From contig JAFUEP010000024.1 of the NCBI GenBank assembly GCA_017470345.1, positions 62,001 to 126,000 of the forward strand: DNA of 64,000 bases, given 5' to 3'. Below, in pieces: positions 26,300-33,703 of the stretch. The DNA comes from Prevotella sp. (GTDB lineage Bacteria; Bacteroidota; Bacteroidia; Bacteroidales; Bacteroidaceae). Below the pieces are notes generated by a model. That model saw only the letters and a program-made list of their open reading frames with translations, searched no databases and had not been told where the DNA came from. The number at the start of each line of letters is the position of its first letter. Position 1 is the first letter of the stretch. A program made the position numbers and the translations under genes.

Positions 26300-26387
26300 G
26301 GAGAAACGCTGCTTTGCGGGTCGAAAAGCACCGCTTCTTGAGCCGAAAAGCACCGCTTCTTGCATCGAAAAGCATCGCTTCTTTGCG
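26300..26387. repeat. 22-base tandem array (CGAAAAGCACCGCTTCTT)
   Basis: Four 22-base units start at 26300 (diverged), 26322, 26344 and 26366. Each carries an AAGC..GCTT palindromic core (GAAAAGCACCGCTTC). It is downstream of the XRE gene on the minus strand, within a 413-base interval otherwise without genes. Confidence 0.85.
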
Positions 26388-26510
26388 ACCATATCGCAAA
26401 TACGTTGATTATCAGCCGGTTGCAAAATCATACACAAATACTGCGATTTTATTTTACATTTCTCACTCATCGGACTCCATTTCTCTCCGCCGTCAGACGA
26501 CCTCCGACGG

Positions 26511-26723
26511 CTATTCTTCATCGCGATATTCCAGCAGGTCGCCCGGCTGGCACTGCAGCTCACGGCAGATGGCCTCGAGCGTCGTGAAGCGCACGGCCCG
26601 CGCCTTGCCCGTCTTCAGTATCGAGAGGTTGGCCGGCGTCAGGTCGATGCGCTCGGCCAGCTCGCCCAGCGACATCTTGCGTCGCGCCATCATCACGTCC
26701 AAGTTAACGATTATCTTTCCCAT
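26511..26723 (-). CDS. XRE-family helix-turn-helix transcriptional regulator
   Basis: 70-residue Cro/C1-type DNA-binding protein made of little more than the HTH: IIVNLDVMMARRKMSLGELA, then ERIDLTPANLSILKTGKARA as the recognition region, ending EICRELQCQPGDLLEYRDEE-like. Such small YozG-like regulators are typically encoded next to a DUF2975 membrane protein, as here (47-base gap, same strand). It probably autoregulates the pair; no operator was identified. Confidence 0.92.
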   Translation of the reverse strand: MGKIIVNLDVMMARRKMSLGELAERIDLTPANLSILKTGKARAVRFTTLEAICRELQCQPGDLLEYRDEE

Positions 26724-26769
26724 TCATTCTTCATTCTTCATTCTTCACTTTTCACTCATCATTCATCAC
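26724..26769. repeat. TTCATTC/TTCACT microrepeat between DUF2975 and XRE genes
   Basis: About six copies of a 7-8 base word (CATTCTT, CACTTTT, CACTCAT) fill the whole gap between the two genes. The word belongs to the same class as the in-frame element at 43957. Confidence 0.75.
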
Positions 26770-27414
26770 TCAAATCGTCAGCTCCTGCTCCTCCTTCATC
26801 TTCAGCCCGATGGCGAAGATCTCAGCCGCGATGAGCGCCACCATGCCGATGCTCAGCTCCAGCACGGAGACATAGCTGAAATAGTCAGTCACATAGCCGC
26901 TGACGCGGAACTGGCCGCTCACCACGCTCGCGCCATAGATCTGCAGCAGCGTGACGACGATGCTCGCAGCCAGCTGGATGCCCCCCAGCCAGCGCAGCAG
27001 CCTGACGTTGCGCCACTCGAAGACGTAGCCGCGGTTGACCCGCAGGATGAGCTTCAGGAACAACACGACGACCACGATGACGGCCACGACGCAGAGCACG
27101 GTGGCCAGCGTATTGACCACGTCGTACCACCCGGGATAGTCCACGCCGGCACTGACGGCAATGTTCTGCGGCCATAGCGCCACCTGCTCGCCCGTCACGT
27201 CGTTGCGGATCGTGGCGTGTTCGAGATGACTGATCCCGACGGGCATCAGGTGCACCGTCTCAGCATTCATCATGGCATCGATGTCCCTGACGTGGTCGGA
27301 CGAACTCTCGTAGCCGGCCTTCATGCCGAAGGCCAACCAATAGACGAAGGGCATAAGCCCGATGCCGATGACAACAAACACCAGCACGCACAGCACATTC
27401 AGTCTCTTCTTCAT
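26770..27414 (-). CDS. DUF2975 domain membrane protein
   Basis: 214 residues with four transmembrane helices: residues about 5-25, the VVAVIVVVVLFLKLILRV region, then two near the C-terminus (AASIVVTLLQIY and IGMVALIAAEIFAIGL). This layout and the adjacent XRE regulator are typical of the DUF2975/YozG pair in Firmicutes and Bacteroidetes, whose role is unknown. The promoter is TACTTTTG at 27470-27463, 48 bases upstream. Confidence 0.85.
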   Translation of the reverse strand: MKKRLNVLCVLVFVVIGIGLMPFVYWLAFGMKAGYESSSDHVRDIDAMMNAETVHLMPVGISHLEHATIRNDVTGEQVALWPQNIAVSAGVDYPGWYDVVNTLATVLCVVAVIVVVVLFLKLILRVNRGYVFEWRNVRLLRWLGGIQLAASIVVTLLQIYGASVVSGQFRVSGYVTDYFSYVSVLELSIGMVALIAAEIFAIGLKMKEEQELTI

Positions 27415-27462
27415 AAGCTCACGTTATTGATTTATTTGATTCTTTTATCGACTTTCGATATG

Positions 27463-27470
27463 CAAAAGTA
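27463..27470 (-). promoter_or_regulatory. -7 element of the DUF2975-XRE operon
   Basis: TACTTTTG on the minus strand matches TAnnTTTG. Confidence 0.55.
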
Positions 27471-27570
27471 TATCTTTTTCTGATACCAACCAAACTTTTT
27501 CAGAAAAATTTTATCGAAAAACAATAATTTTACACCCTTTAACAATATCTGACGCCCACCAGGCGCAAAA

Positions 27571-27640
27571 AAACATCTCGAGCGGAAACCTGACTTTACT
27601 CATGTTTCCGCCCGAGATGATGCCCTAAGAGAGCGATTTG
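27571..27640. repeat. Flanking direct hairpin repeat, copy A
   Basis: 70 bases matching 29081-29150 at 64 positions in the same orientation. It contains a hairpin: 27574-27589 pairs with 27604-27619 (one mismatch), loop TGACTTTACTCAT. It lies 27 bases beyond the ATPase stop codon. Confidence 0.9.
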
Positions 27641-27667
27641 ACGTTGCTCATAAATGGAGTCGCTTAT

Positions 27668-28882
27668 CTAATACAGAAAACCGAAAAGCCAGAGGGGGAT
27701 TTTGTTACCCAAGACATACTCTTCGTCGGCTGAGGCGATGAAGCTATTGACCACGCCTGCAATCTGCTTGCCGTCCTTGGAGCGCCCGCCAACTTCAATC
27801 GTGTACTGATGATCGATGGTAAAGTCGGCAGAAGTCTTGCTGTATTCCACCACATGGGCTGCTGACAACTGGTTAATGAAAAACACCTCGCGTTCCGTAC
27901 CCTCATTAACTTGCGTGCTGGTGAGGGCGTGCAGCATGTTGGTGTTCTCCAAATAGATCTTGTCTGGTTTCTGTAGTCGTTTTACGTTCGTAACATCAGA
28001 ATAGAGCAATTGAATCAACCGAGCCTCACTGAGATTCTGCAGGTACTGCAACAAACTGTTTCGTGAGATTTCCGCCATTGACGACAGCTTCACGGTATCC
28101 ACCGTATAGGGAACGCCTGAGGAAAGGATTCCCAAAAGCGATTTCACCTTTCGGATATTGCCTACGTCCAGTTTCCTCAGCTGTGGCAGTTCCACTTCAA
28201 TAACTGTGTTAACGATATTTTCAATGCGTACGTAGTAATTACTTTGGCCCTCTTTCAGGAAAGGATAGTAACCATAGCGCAGATACTCTGAAAAAAGTGG
28301 TAACGGACGCAGCAGTGCATTGACCTCAGCACACAGGCTGTTTCCGTCTGTAAGAATCTCCCGGAGTGTTCTCTTTCGAAAATCTTTCTGATAGAACATT
28401 CGCAGGTACTCTCTAAACGAAAGCCCCTGCATGATGTATGTGATGCAACGGCGTGACAAATCCGCCTCTCCATCAATAAGATTGACCAGCGACGAGCCGC
28501 TCAGCACGAAATGCATATCTTCAAACTCGTCGTATGCATTCTTAATCTCCAGACTCCATCCTTTGTATTTATGCACCTCATCCAGGAAAAGATATTTCCC
28601 GCCTTGCGCATGGAATCGTTCGATGAAGTCCAAAAGACCGTGCGTGCTGAAGTAGATATTATCAAGGCTGGCATACAGCACATCTGTAGTGTTCGTGGGG
28701 CCAAACTCCTGCAGAATGCGCTGGGTCATTAGCGTGGTCTTGCCAACGCCCTTTTGTCCCTTAATCATCAACAGACGTTCGTCCCAATCGATTTCATTCA
28801 TCATACTTCTGACAAAATCGAGTTTTACAGTCTGCATCCTGTTCAGATGTCGCTTAATCAGTGTTTCCATTTCCTTGCTCAA
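27668..28882 (-). CDS. AAA+ ATP-binding protein with DUF4143-type C-terminal domain
   Basis: 404 residues. Walker A is GQKGVGKTT (residues 42-50) and Walker B is KYLFLDEVHKYKGW (about 92-105), followed by a sensor-like LSGSSLV. The C-terminal part has the winged-helix segment (ISRNSLLQYLQNLSEARLIQ) and a degenerate nuclease-like region (FTIDHQYTIEVGGRSKDGKQ) of the ATPase/DUF4143 family, which is abundant and frequently transferred in Bacteroidales; its function is not established. Codon and base composition are visibly more A/T-rich than the neighbours, a sign of transfer. An alternative ATG lies four codons in. The gene is bracketed by 70-base direct repeats. Confidence 0.9.
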   Translation of the reverse strand: MSKEMETLIKRHLNRMQTVKLDFVRSMMNEIDWDERLLMIKGQKGVGKTTLMTQRILQEFGPTNTTDVLYASLDNIYFSTHGLLDFIERFHAQGGKYLFLDEVHKYKGWSLEIKNAYDEFEDMHFVLSGSSLVNLIDGEADLSRRCITYIMQGLSFREYLRMFYQKDFRKRTLREILTDGNSLCAEVNALLRPLPLFSEYLRYGYYPFLKEGQSNYYVRIENIVNTVIEVELPQLRKLDVGNIRKVKSLLGILSSGVPYTVDTVKLSSMAEISRNSLLQYLQNLSEARLIQLLYSDVTNVKRLQKPDKIYLENTNMLHALTSTQVNEGTEREVFFINQLSAAHVVEYSKTSADFTIDHQYTIEVGGRSKDGKQIAGVVNSFIASADEEYVLGNKIPLWLFGFLY

Positions 28883-28897
28883 TTACATTATCGGGTG

Positions 28898-28928
28898 CAA
28901 AGATAGTCAAATATGTTCAGTCTGCAAA
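28898..28928 (-). promoter_or_regulatory. Promoter of the AAA ATPase gene
   Basis: Minus strand TTTG at 28928-28925 and TATCTTTG at 28905-28898, 19 bases apart. Confidence 0.8.
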
Positions 28929-29080
28929 ACATTTTGGTCTACAATTTGTTCTTTGGGTTGAACATTTAGCCATAAATAGTGATCAAAGCATCGATTTTGT
29001 CTTTATTATAGAACAATTCACACTGAAATGCGTTCAGTATAAACAACGGGAATAGTCTTAAAGATGACTCCTGAAATCAA

Positions 29081-29150
29081 AAACATCTCGGGCGGAAACT
29101 TGACTTTACTCATGTTTCCGCCCGAGATGATGCCCCAAAAGGGAGATTTG
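29081..29150. repeat. Flanking direct hairpin repeat, copy B
   Basis: 70 bases matching copy A at 27571. Its hairpin is perfect: 29084-29099 pairs with 29114-29129 (CATCTCGGGCGGAAAC and complement). The interval 28929-29080 between the ATPase promoter and this copy is A/T-rich with no gene. Confidence 0.9.
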
Positions 29151-29162
29151 CAGAGTAGTGTT

Positions 29163-29288
29163 CTAAATTTCATCCCCCGCGCCGCGATGTTCAAGGCCCA
29201 ATCATTTATGCCACAGCAGTCACGCGCTTCGCTCATAGGCACGAACAAACGAGCCTTCCTGTTGCACGATGTCTTTAATACTTGCCAT
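29163..29288 (-). pseudogene. Decayed start of a small gene
   Basis: From ATG 29288 the frame reads 22 residues (MASIKDIVQQEGSFVRAYER, then SA) before a stop at 29222-29220. Translation past that stop stays protein-like (LLWHK, stop, LGLEHRGAGDEI) before a third stop at 29163. This looks like an N-terminal remnant of a gene damaged by point mutations next to repeat copy B. The parent family is not identified. Confidence 0.35.
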
Positions 29289-29311
29289 AGCCTAATTATT
29301 TTTTCGTGTGA

Positions 29312-29397
29312 AGCCTGTTGTGAGCCAGAGGCTCTGCTGGGGGCGCGATGCGGCCGTCAGGCCATGCCCCCGCTGAGCCTCCGCCCCACAACAGGCT
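29312..29397. repeat. Nested hairpin (86 bases) 3' of the Big2 gene
   Basis: The outer stem is a perfect 11 bp (29312-29322 with 29387-29397, AGCCTGTTGTG). Inner stems are GGCTC/GAGCC (29330 with 29375), GGGGGC/GCCCCC (29339 with 29366) and GGCC/GGCC (29352 with 29360). It may be a terminator, a structured RNA or a mobile hairpin. Confidence 0.7.
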
Positions 29398-29425
29398 GTG
29401 GGGGTCGTCTTGGGAGAGGATGCAC

Positions 29426-31438
29426 TCATTCTGTGGACCGCACAGGGCGAATCGAGCGACCGTTGCAACGTCCGTCGCCGTAGCCATCCCATTCTACAAA
29501 ATAGGTGCCAGAATCGAAGTACTGGTAGTAGGCTTTAAGCGGATAACTAGTGTAAAGCTCGCATGACCAATAGAGACCACGATAATTCTTTTCAGCTATC
29601 CTGTTATTATAGCGGTAACCTGCTTCAGGCAGGAAAATTGAGTTGCCATTTGATTTGCTGACAATCAAGCGACCGGTAATACCATTTAGAGAGGTATAAG
29701 TGACAGTAGTGGATCTGAACAGTTCACCAAGCTGTTCGGTGGTTGGCATGCGCCAGTCGGGACCCCAGTTGACGTAGGCGGCATCATCCTCCAGTTCCAG
29801 CTTAGTCTTATTGTCAGTAAAACCGTTATTTCCGTAATTGCTCTGAGTGCAGTACTTAGTCAGGGTATTATCAGAGCCTTCGCACCACTTGTAAGTGCTC
29901 CAGTCAAAGGTGGTTTTTCCATCTTTAAATCCCATCGTCTCACCCCATGCGAAATAGTCGCCATATTCTTCGGGGCTTGTGGCACCGATGTTGCATGTGG
30001 CCCACAGTGTGCCGCTGGGCAGACCGAGGTCGACATACTCCATTTTATTTACATTGACTTTGCAGGTTGCTGAAATACTATTGTCATCGGCAGCCTCGCA
30101 GGTGATGATGCATGTTCCGTAGTTTACGGCAGAAACCAGTCCAGACTTGGTGACTTCAGCCACATTCTCGTTGCTGCTCGACCAGGAGAGGCTTGGGAGT
30201 GTGATGCCGGCAGGGAAAGAAGATGCCGTCAGCTTCTGGTAGCCCTCGAGTTCCAAGGGTAAAACGGATGCAGAGAGCACAAGGGTCCAGACGGTCACCT
30301 CGCAGGTGGCTGTGACGTTGCTGCCATCAGTGGAGGAACAAGTGATGGTACAGTTACCAGGCGAAACACCTGTCACCTGTCCTGACTGACTGACGGTGGC
30401 AATGCTCTCGTCGCTGCTGCTCCAGGTCACTGTGGAGGTCGTAGCATCGGCGGGTGCCACCGTTGCCGTCAGCGATTGGCTGCCGCCCTTTGCTATCGTC
30501 AGGCTGTTCTCCGACAGCGTGATGCTGGAGACATAGAGCGGAACCGTTATCTCGCAAGTTGCCGACACGCCACTGCCGTCGGTAGCGGTGCAGGTAACAG
30601 TGCAAATGCCATAGCCTACAGCTGTAATTAGACCGTTAGAGCCCAGCTCTACAATGTTCTCGTCGCTGCTGCTCCATTTTACGGATTTGTTGGCTGCCGT
30701 CTCGGGAAGGACATTGGCAGTGAGACGCTGTGCGGAGCCATATTCCATCAGTAGCGATGTAGAAGGCAGAGTGATTTCTGTCACCATCTGTGTAACGCTG
30801 ACGCTGCAAGTAGCCGTCTTGTTGCTGCCGCTCGTCTTGGCGGTGATGGTGCAGGTGCCACCAGCCACGGCGCTCACCAGGCCATTGGCATCGACGGTTG
30901 CCACGCTCTCGTCGCTGCTCGTCCAGATGATAGTGGCGAAGGCATCCTCAGGGCTGATGGTGGCGGTGAGCTGAGCGGTGGTGCCGCTATTGATGGTGAG
31001 CGAGGTCTGGTCGAGGGTGATGCCCGAAGCCAGCGAGGTCGACTTGGTGTAATAGGTGAAAGCTCCCGTGGCATAGTCCACCGTAAGCAGGTACTCGCTC
31101 TCCACCTTGATGAGAGGCAGCACCTTGACCGGGCGCTTCTGGGCGTTGAGCAGCAGCAGGCGGCCCGTCATGGGCATAAACTCATAGCTGGCAGCGCCGG
31201 GATAGTCGGTGGTGCCGTCGTCGCTGAGCGTGAACGACCAGCCGTCCGGGGCATACCATGTGCCGATGACCAGCGCGTTGTTCACCTTGTAGGGGTCGCC
31301 ACCCAGGCTGATGGTCTGCTTGGGCAAACGACCCAGCGCAACTTCCACCAGGTTTGTCACATCGACTACAGAAATCTCGTTGTCGCCGTTCATGTCGCCC
31401 TTGACGATCTCCTGGGCGCTCCCGGCCGTTGCTGCCAT
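29426..31438 (-). CDS. Big2-repeat surface protein with dockerin-like N-terminus and FISUMP-type C-terminus (start frameshifted)
   Basis: 670 residues from the internal ATG. Order: a dockerin-like segment GDMNGDNEISVVDVTNLVEV near residue 15, a beta domain, then five bacterial Ig-like (Big2) repeats between about 135 and 475, each with a WSSSDE-type core and ending ATCEV/ATCSV, then a C-terminal DUF1566/FISUMP-like domain (YVDLGLPSGTLWATCNIGA to GRSIRPVR). The signal peptide is out of frame: ATG at 31470 followed by five A's (31467-31463) reads into a stop, whereas six A's would give MKKALLSLLLLMAATAGSAQ. It may be phase-variable, newly inactivated, or a sequencing error. It is likely an adhesin. 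Confidence 0.8.
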   Translation of the reverse strand: MAATAGSAQEIVKGDMNGDNEISVVDVTNLVEVALGRLPKQTISLGGDPYKVNNALVIGTWYAPDGWSFTLSDDGTTDYPGAASYEFMPMTGRLLLLNAQKRPVKVLPLIKVESEYLLTVDYATGAFTYYTKSTSLASGITLDQTSLTINSGTTAQLTATISPEDAFATIIWTSSDESVATVDANGLVSAVAGGTCTITAKTSGSNKTATCSVSVTQMVTEITLPSTSLLMEYGSAQRLTANVLPETAANKSVKWSSSDENIVELGSNGLITAVGYGICTVTCTATDGSGVSATCEITVPLYVSSITLSENSLTIAKGGSQSLTATVAPADATTSTVTWSSSDESIATVSQSGQVTGVSPGNCTITCSSTDGSNVTATCEVTVWTLVLSASVLPLELEGYQKLTASSFPAGITLPSLSWSSSNENVAEVTKSGLVSAVNYGTCIITCEAADDNSISATCKVNVNKMEYVDLGLPSGTLWATCNIGATSPEEYGDYFAWGETMGFKDGKTTFDWSTYKWCEGSDNTLTKYCTQSNYGNNGFTDNKTKLELEDDAAYVNWGPDWRMPTTEQLGELFRSTTVTYTSLNGITGRLIVSKSNGNSIFLPEAGYRYNNRIAEKNYRGLYWSCELYTSYPLKAYYQYFDSGTYFVEWDGYGDGRCNGRSIRPVRSTE

Positions 31439-31668
31439 TAGCAGCAGTAATGATAGTAATGCTTTTTCATTGTGTTATGCTAATAGTAAAATTTCAAAAA
31501 TTAAAACTCTTATGCGCCTTTTATTATATTAGTTTATTCATCATTCCGAACCCTTCGAAGCATGTCTGCACGAAGGATTCCTTTGTCTTTTCATCCCAAT
31601 TTGAGGGGCTAATGAATGGTTTTATCATAATTGATACTTTTAGGAGTTATTGATAATACACAACGAGC

Positions 31669-31948
31669 GGTGCGGGCCTCTCAGCATTCTTTTACTGGAA
31701 GGTCCTGGAAATTACCTGTGATAAAAAAGAATGAAAATCAGCCCGCACCTATAATGACGGCGGCAGACCCGACGCCACACACTGGGAGGTGGGGCGGTCA
31801 GGGCACCGTAGACGGATTACAGGAGAAGCGCAATTTCAAACTTTGTCCCTTATCACTGCTGTGGGGTAAATTTTCCAGGTTTACCAGTGGAACTTGGTTT
31901 GCTGCTCCTCGCATTGCGTCGCCGGGTCAGGGCGACGGTGCAAAGATA
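31669..31948 (-). ncRNA. Candidate structured RNA with its own promoter
   Basis: A TATCTTTG -7 element at 31948-31941 would start a minus-strand transcript near 31934. Its sequence begins with a 6-bp hairpin (GTCGCC/GGCGAC, 31918-31936), then GGTAAA/TTTACC (31865-31885), and ends with a two-tier stem: GGTGCGGGC (31669) with GCCCGCACC (31741), and CATTCTTTTA (31685) with TAAAAAAGAATG (31722). I could not match it to 6S, SRP, RNase P, tmRNA or a riboswitch. It could instead be a long leader of the Big2 gene. Confidence 0.3.
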
Positions 31949-32150
31949 CGCATTTTTTCCGAAAGTTGCTCCATCGCGGGCTGATTATTTTTTAGTTACG
32001 CGTGCAAATTTAGGCAAAAGGATTGAGATGTGCAAGAAATGGCTTGTCCATTTCACTTGTCCATTTTGTCCATTTTGCATGGGAGGCGGAAAAACTCGAT
32101 GAAATCGGGGATTTTTGAAGAACGGAAATTATTCGGAAGTGTCTTTTTTT

Positions 32151-32217
32151 AACACGAATGACCACGAATGACCACGAATTGTTCACGAATTTTTAACACG
32201 AATGGTCATGAATGATA
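32151..32217. repeat. CACGAATGAC repeat array
   Basis: Five full or partial copies of AACACGAATGAC/CCACGAATGAC follow one another with 10-21 base spacing. The word is shared with the inverted repeat at 22195. Confidence 0.8.
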
Positions 32218-32254
32218 CTACTCGGCACTTTCAAGATGAGTGGTTCATTCGGAG

Positions 32255-32337
32255 CAGAAATCTTACAAATCTGTCCAAATCTTACAAAACAAAGAATAAG
32301 AGATTTGACAGATTTGAATAGATTTGTCGGATTTCTG
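32255..32337. repeat. Long imperfect inverted repeat built on ACAAATCT/AGATTTG
   Basis: CAGAAATC at 32255 is complemented by GATTTCTG ending at 32337. Between them the left arm repeats TTACAAATCT/CCAAATCT and the right arm repeats AGATTTGACAGATTTG, so the whole 83 bases can fold into a hairpin with several bulges. Confidence 0.7.
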
Positions 32338-32371
32338 CCGATAGGCACTACTTAATATGATTCGCTGAAGA

Positions 32372-32468
32372 GTGACGTCAAACTTGCGTCACGGCGTGAC
32401 GGCATGAAATCACGACGTGACGGCATGGCGTCACGACGTGGCGGCATGCCGTCATGCCGTGCCGTCAG
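32372..32468. repeat. 21-base tandem array, GACGTGACGGCATG units
   Basis: Units start at 32372, 32393, 32414, 32435 and 32456 (partial), all spaced 21 bases. The word AAATCACGACGTGACG at 32407-32422 is identical to 45717-45732 in the array at 45.7 kb. Confidence 0.9.
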
Positions 32469-32677
32469 TTATATTAATAGAAAAAATGCGATGAAATGGG
32501 CGATTTTTAAGCCTCATCCTGTGTTTTTCTTTGCCAGCAACAGGGGCGCAGTAGAATGAAGGCTGAGGAGACGGGCTGCTTCACGAAATGACTGGAATTC
32601 ATTGCGGGGGACAATACTGTTTATCGGCAACGGATGGCCCGGAAGACGAAAGGATGATCATTTTTTAATCATTATTT

Positions 32678-32708
32678 TTTGCTAATTGTGATAAAAGTAT
32701 TATCTTTG
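32678..32708 (+). promoter_or_regulatory. Promoter of the HTH-like membrane protein gene
   Basis: TTTG at 32678-32681 and TATCTTTG at 32701-32708, 19 bases apart, 27 bases before the ATG. Confidence 0.8.
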
Positions 32709-32735
32709 CCGTCGAAAAACAGACGAGGAATCATC

Positions 32736-33638
32736 ATGGAGTCTCGAGAACAGGAGATAGTGCGGTTGCGGCTTGCCGTGGAACAGACTGCCGGCCGGAA
32801 GATGCGGACGAACAGGGACTTCGAGCTGCTGGCGGAGAGCATCTGCGAGAAGACGAAGGCCAAGATCAGCCCGACGACACTGAAGCGCATCTGGGGCTAC
32901 GTGTCGGAGGACGTCAGGCCACGCCCTTACACGCTCGACCAGCTGTGCCTGTATGTGGGCTATGAGGATTTCGACGCCTTCATAAGGCATGACGCCAGCC
33001 TCGCCTCGTCGCAAACGGAGAGGGAATCTCAGCCCGGGACGACGCCCCGGCAGGCGGAGGAGGAGCGCCCTGGGCCGCATCGGGGTCGCAAGGCTCTCGT
33101 GGCAGCAGCGGCAGCGGTTGTCGTCGCGCTTCTGCTGGCCGTCCTGATGCCCCTGCTTGGGGGCTGGGGCGGGGGGAAGAGGCCCATCGTCACTAAGGGC
33201 CAGCACTTCGAGAGCTACGAGGACTACCAGCAGCTGTTCGGACTGGCCAGCGACACCAACGTGCCTTACTTCGTGCGCTTCCCCGAAAAGCCGTACATCG
33301 TCCTCTGGGCGCCCGAACATCGCAACCCCGTCTGGCACAACGAGGGCGACTCGGCAGCGATGATGCCCACCATCACGGAGCGCTATCACCCCGATGACTG
33401 GCCGACGGACTCCGCCTCGATGGCGGCGCTGACCGAGCTGCAGAAGAACGGCTACATCACGGCCTTCAAGCAGAACCAGCTGCGACTTTGCTTCATGAAG
33501 AACCTGACCGACTCGGGCTTCGTCTTCCTCGGCGTCTACTGTCTCTCGTCGTCGCTGTCGGACACGACCAAGCTGGTCTGGGAGCGCTGTGCCGACGAGG
33601 TGACCGACATCGAGCGCCTCGACCTGCTCAGGCCGTAG
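32736..33638 (+). CDS. Membrane-anchored protein with N-terminal HTH-like domain
   Basis: 300 residues from ATG 32736. The first about 85 residues form a helical domain common in Bacteroidales proteins of unknown function (ISPTTLKRIWGYVSEDVRPR, then LCLYVGYEDFDAFI), resembling a DNA-binding helix-turn-helix. A Pro/Arg-rich linker, one transmembrane helix (ALVAAAAAVVVALLLAVLMPLL) and a C-terminal extracytoplasmic domain of about 150 residues follow. This suggests a signal-sensing one-pass membrane regulator, but no ligand or target is known. The upstream in-frame ATG at 32679 overlaps the -33 element and is rejected. The sugar transporter begins 65 bases downstream. Confidence 0.75.
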   Translation: MESREQEIVRLRLAVEQTAGRKMRTNRDFELLAESICEKTKAKISPTTLKRIWGYVSEDVRPRPYTLDQLCLYVGYEDFDAFIRHDASLASSQTERESQPGTTPRQAEEERPGPHRGRKALVAAAAAVVVALLLAVLMPLLGGWGGGKRPIVTKGQHFESYEDYQQLFGLASDTNVPYFVRFPEKPYIVLWAPEHRNPVWHNEGDSAAMMPTITERYHPDDWPTDSASMAALTELQKNGYITAFKQNQLRLCFMKNLTDSGFVFLGVYCLSSSLSDTTKLVWERCADEVTDIERLDLLRP

Positions 33639-33703
33639 GCGGGCTGGAAAGCGGGCGATGGGAGCTACCCAACCGGGAGAATAACTAAAAAACATAAAGA
33701 ACT

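Larger units (their letters stand above)
31471..32677. other. 1.2-kb gene-free, repeat-rich interval
   Basis: No convincing gene was found here. It contains, in order, a two-tier hairpin (31669-31749), a structured G/C-rich stretch to 31948 with a minus-strand TATCTTTG (31948-31941), CACGAATGAC repeats (32151-32217), a long imperfect inverted repeat (32255-32337) and a 21-base array (32372-32468). Confidence 0.7.

Noticed and set aside
26195..26563. 122-residue minus-strand reading frame
   Set aside because: It runs through the 22-base array and the XRE gene 3' end; composition is repeat-driven and no family is recognisable.
27571..27640. Ordinary intrinsic terminator of the ATPase gene
   Set aside because: The hairpin lacks a following T run and the same 70 bases recur at the other side of the gene, beyond its promoter.
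29064..29483. 139-residue plus-strand reading frame
   Set aside because: It crosses repeat copy B, the gene remnant and the nested hairpin; better explained by these.
31669..31948. 6S, SRP, RNase P or tmRNA gene
   Set aside because: None of their conserved words (for example GAGGAAAGTC, or a T-arm GGTTCGA) was found on the proper strand.
31631..31984. 117-residue plus-strand reading frame
   Set aside because: Low-information sequence over a palindromic, possibly structured region, with no promoter or homology signal.
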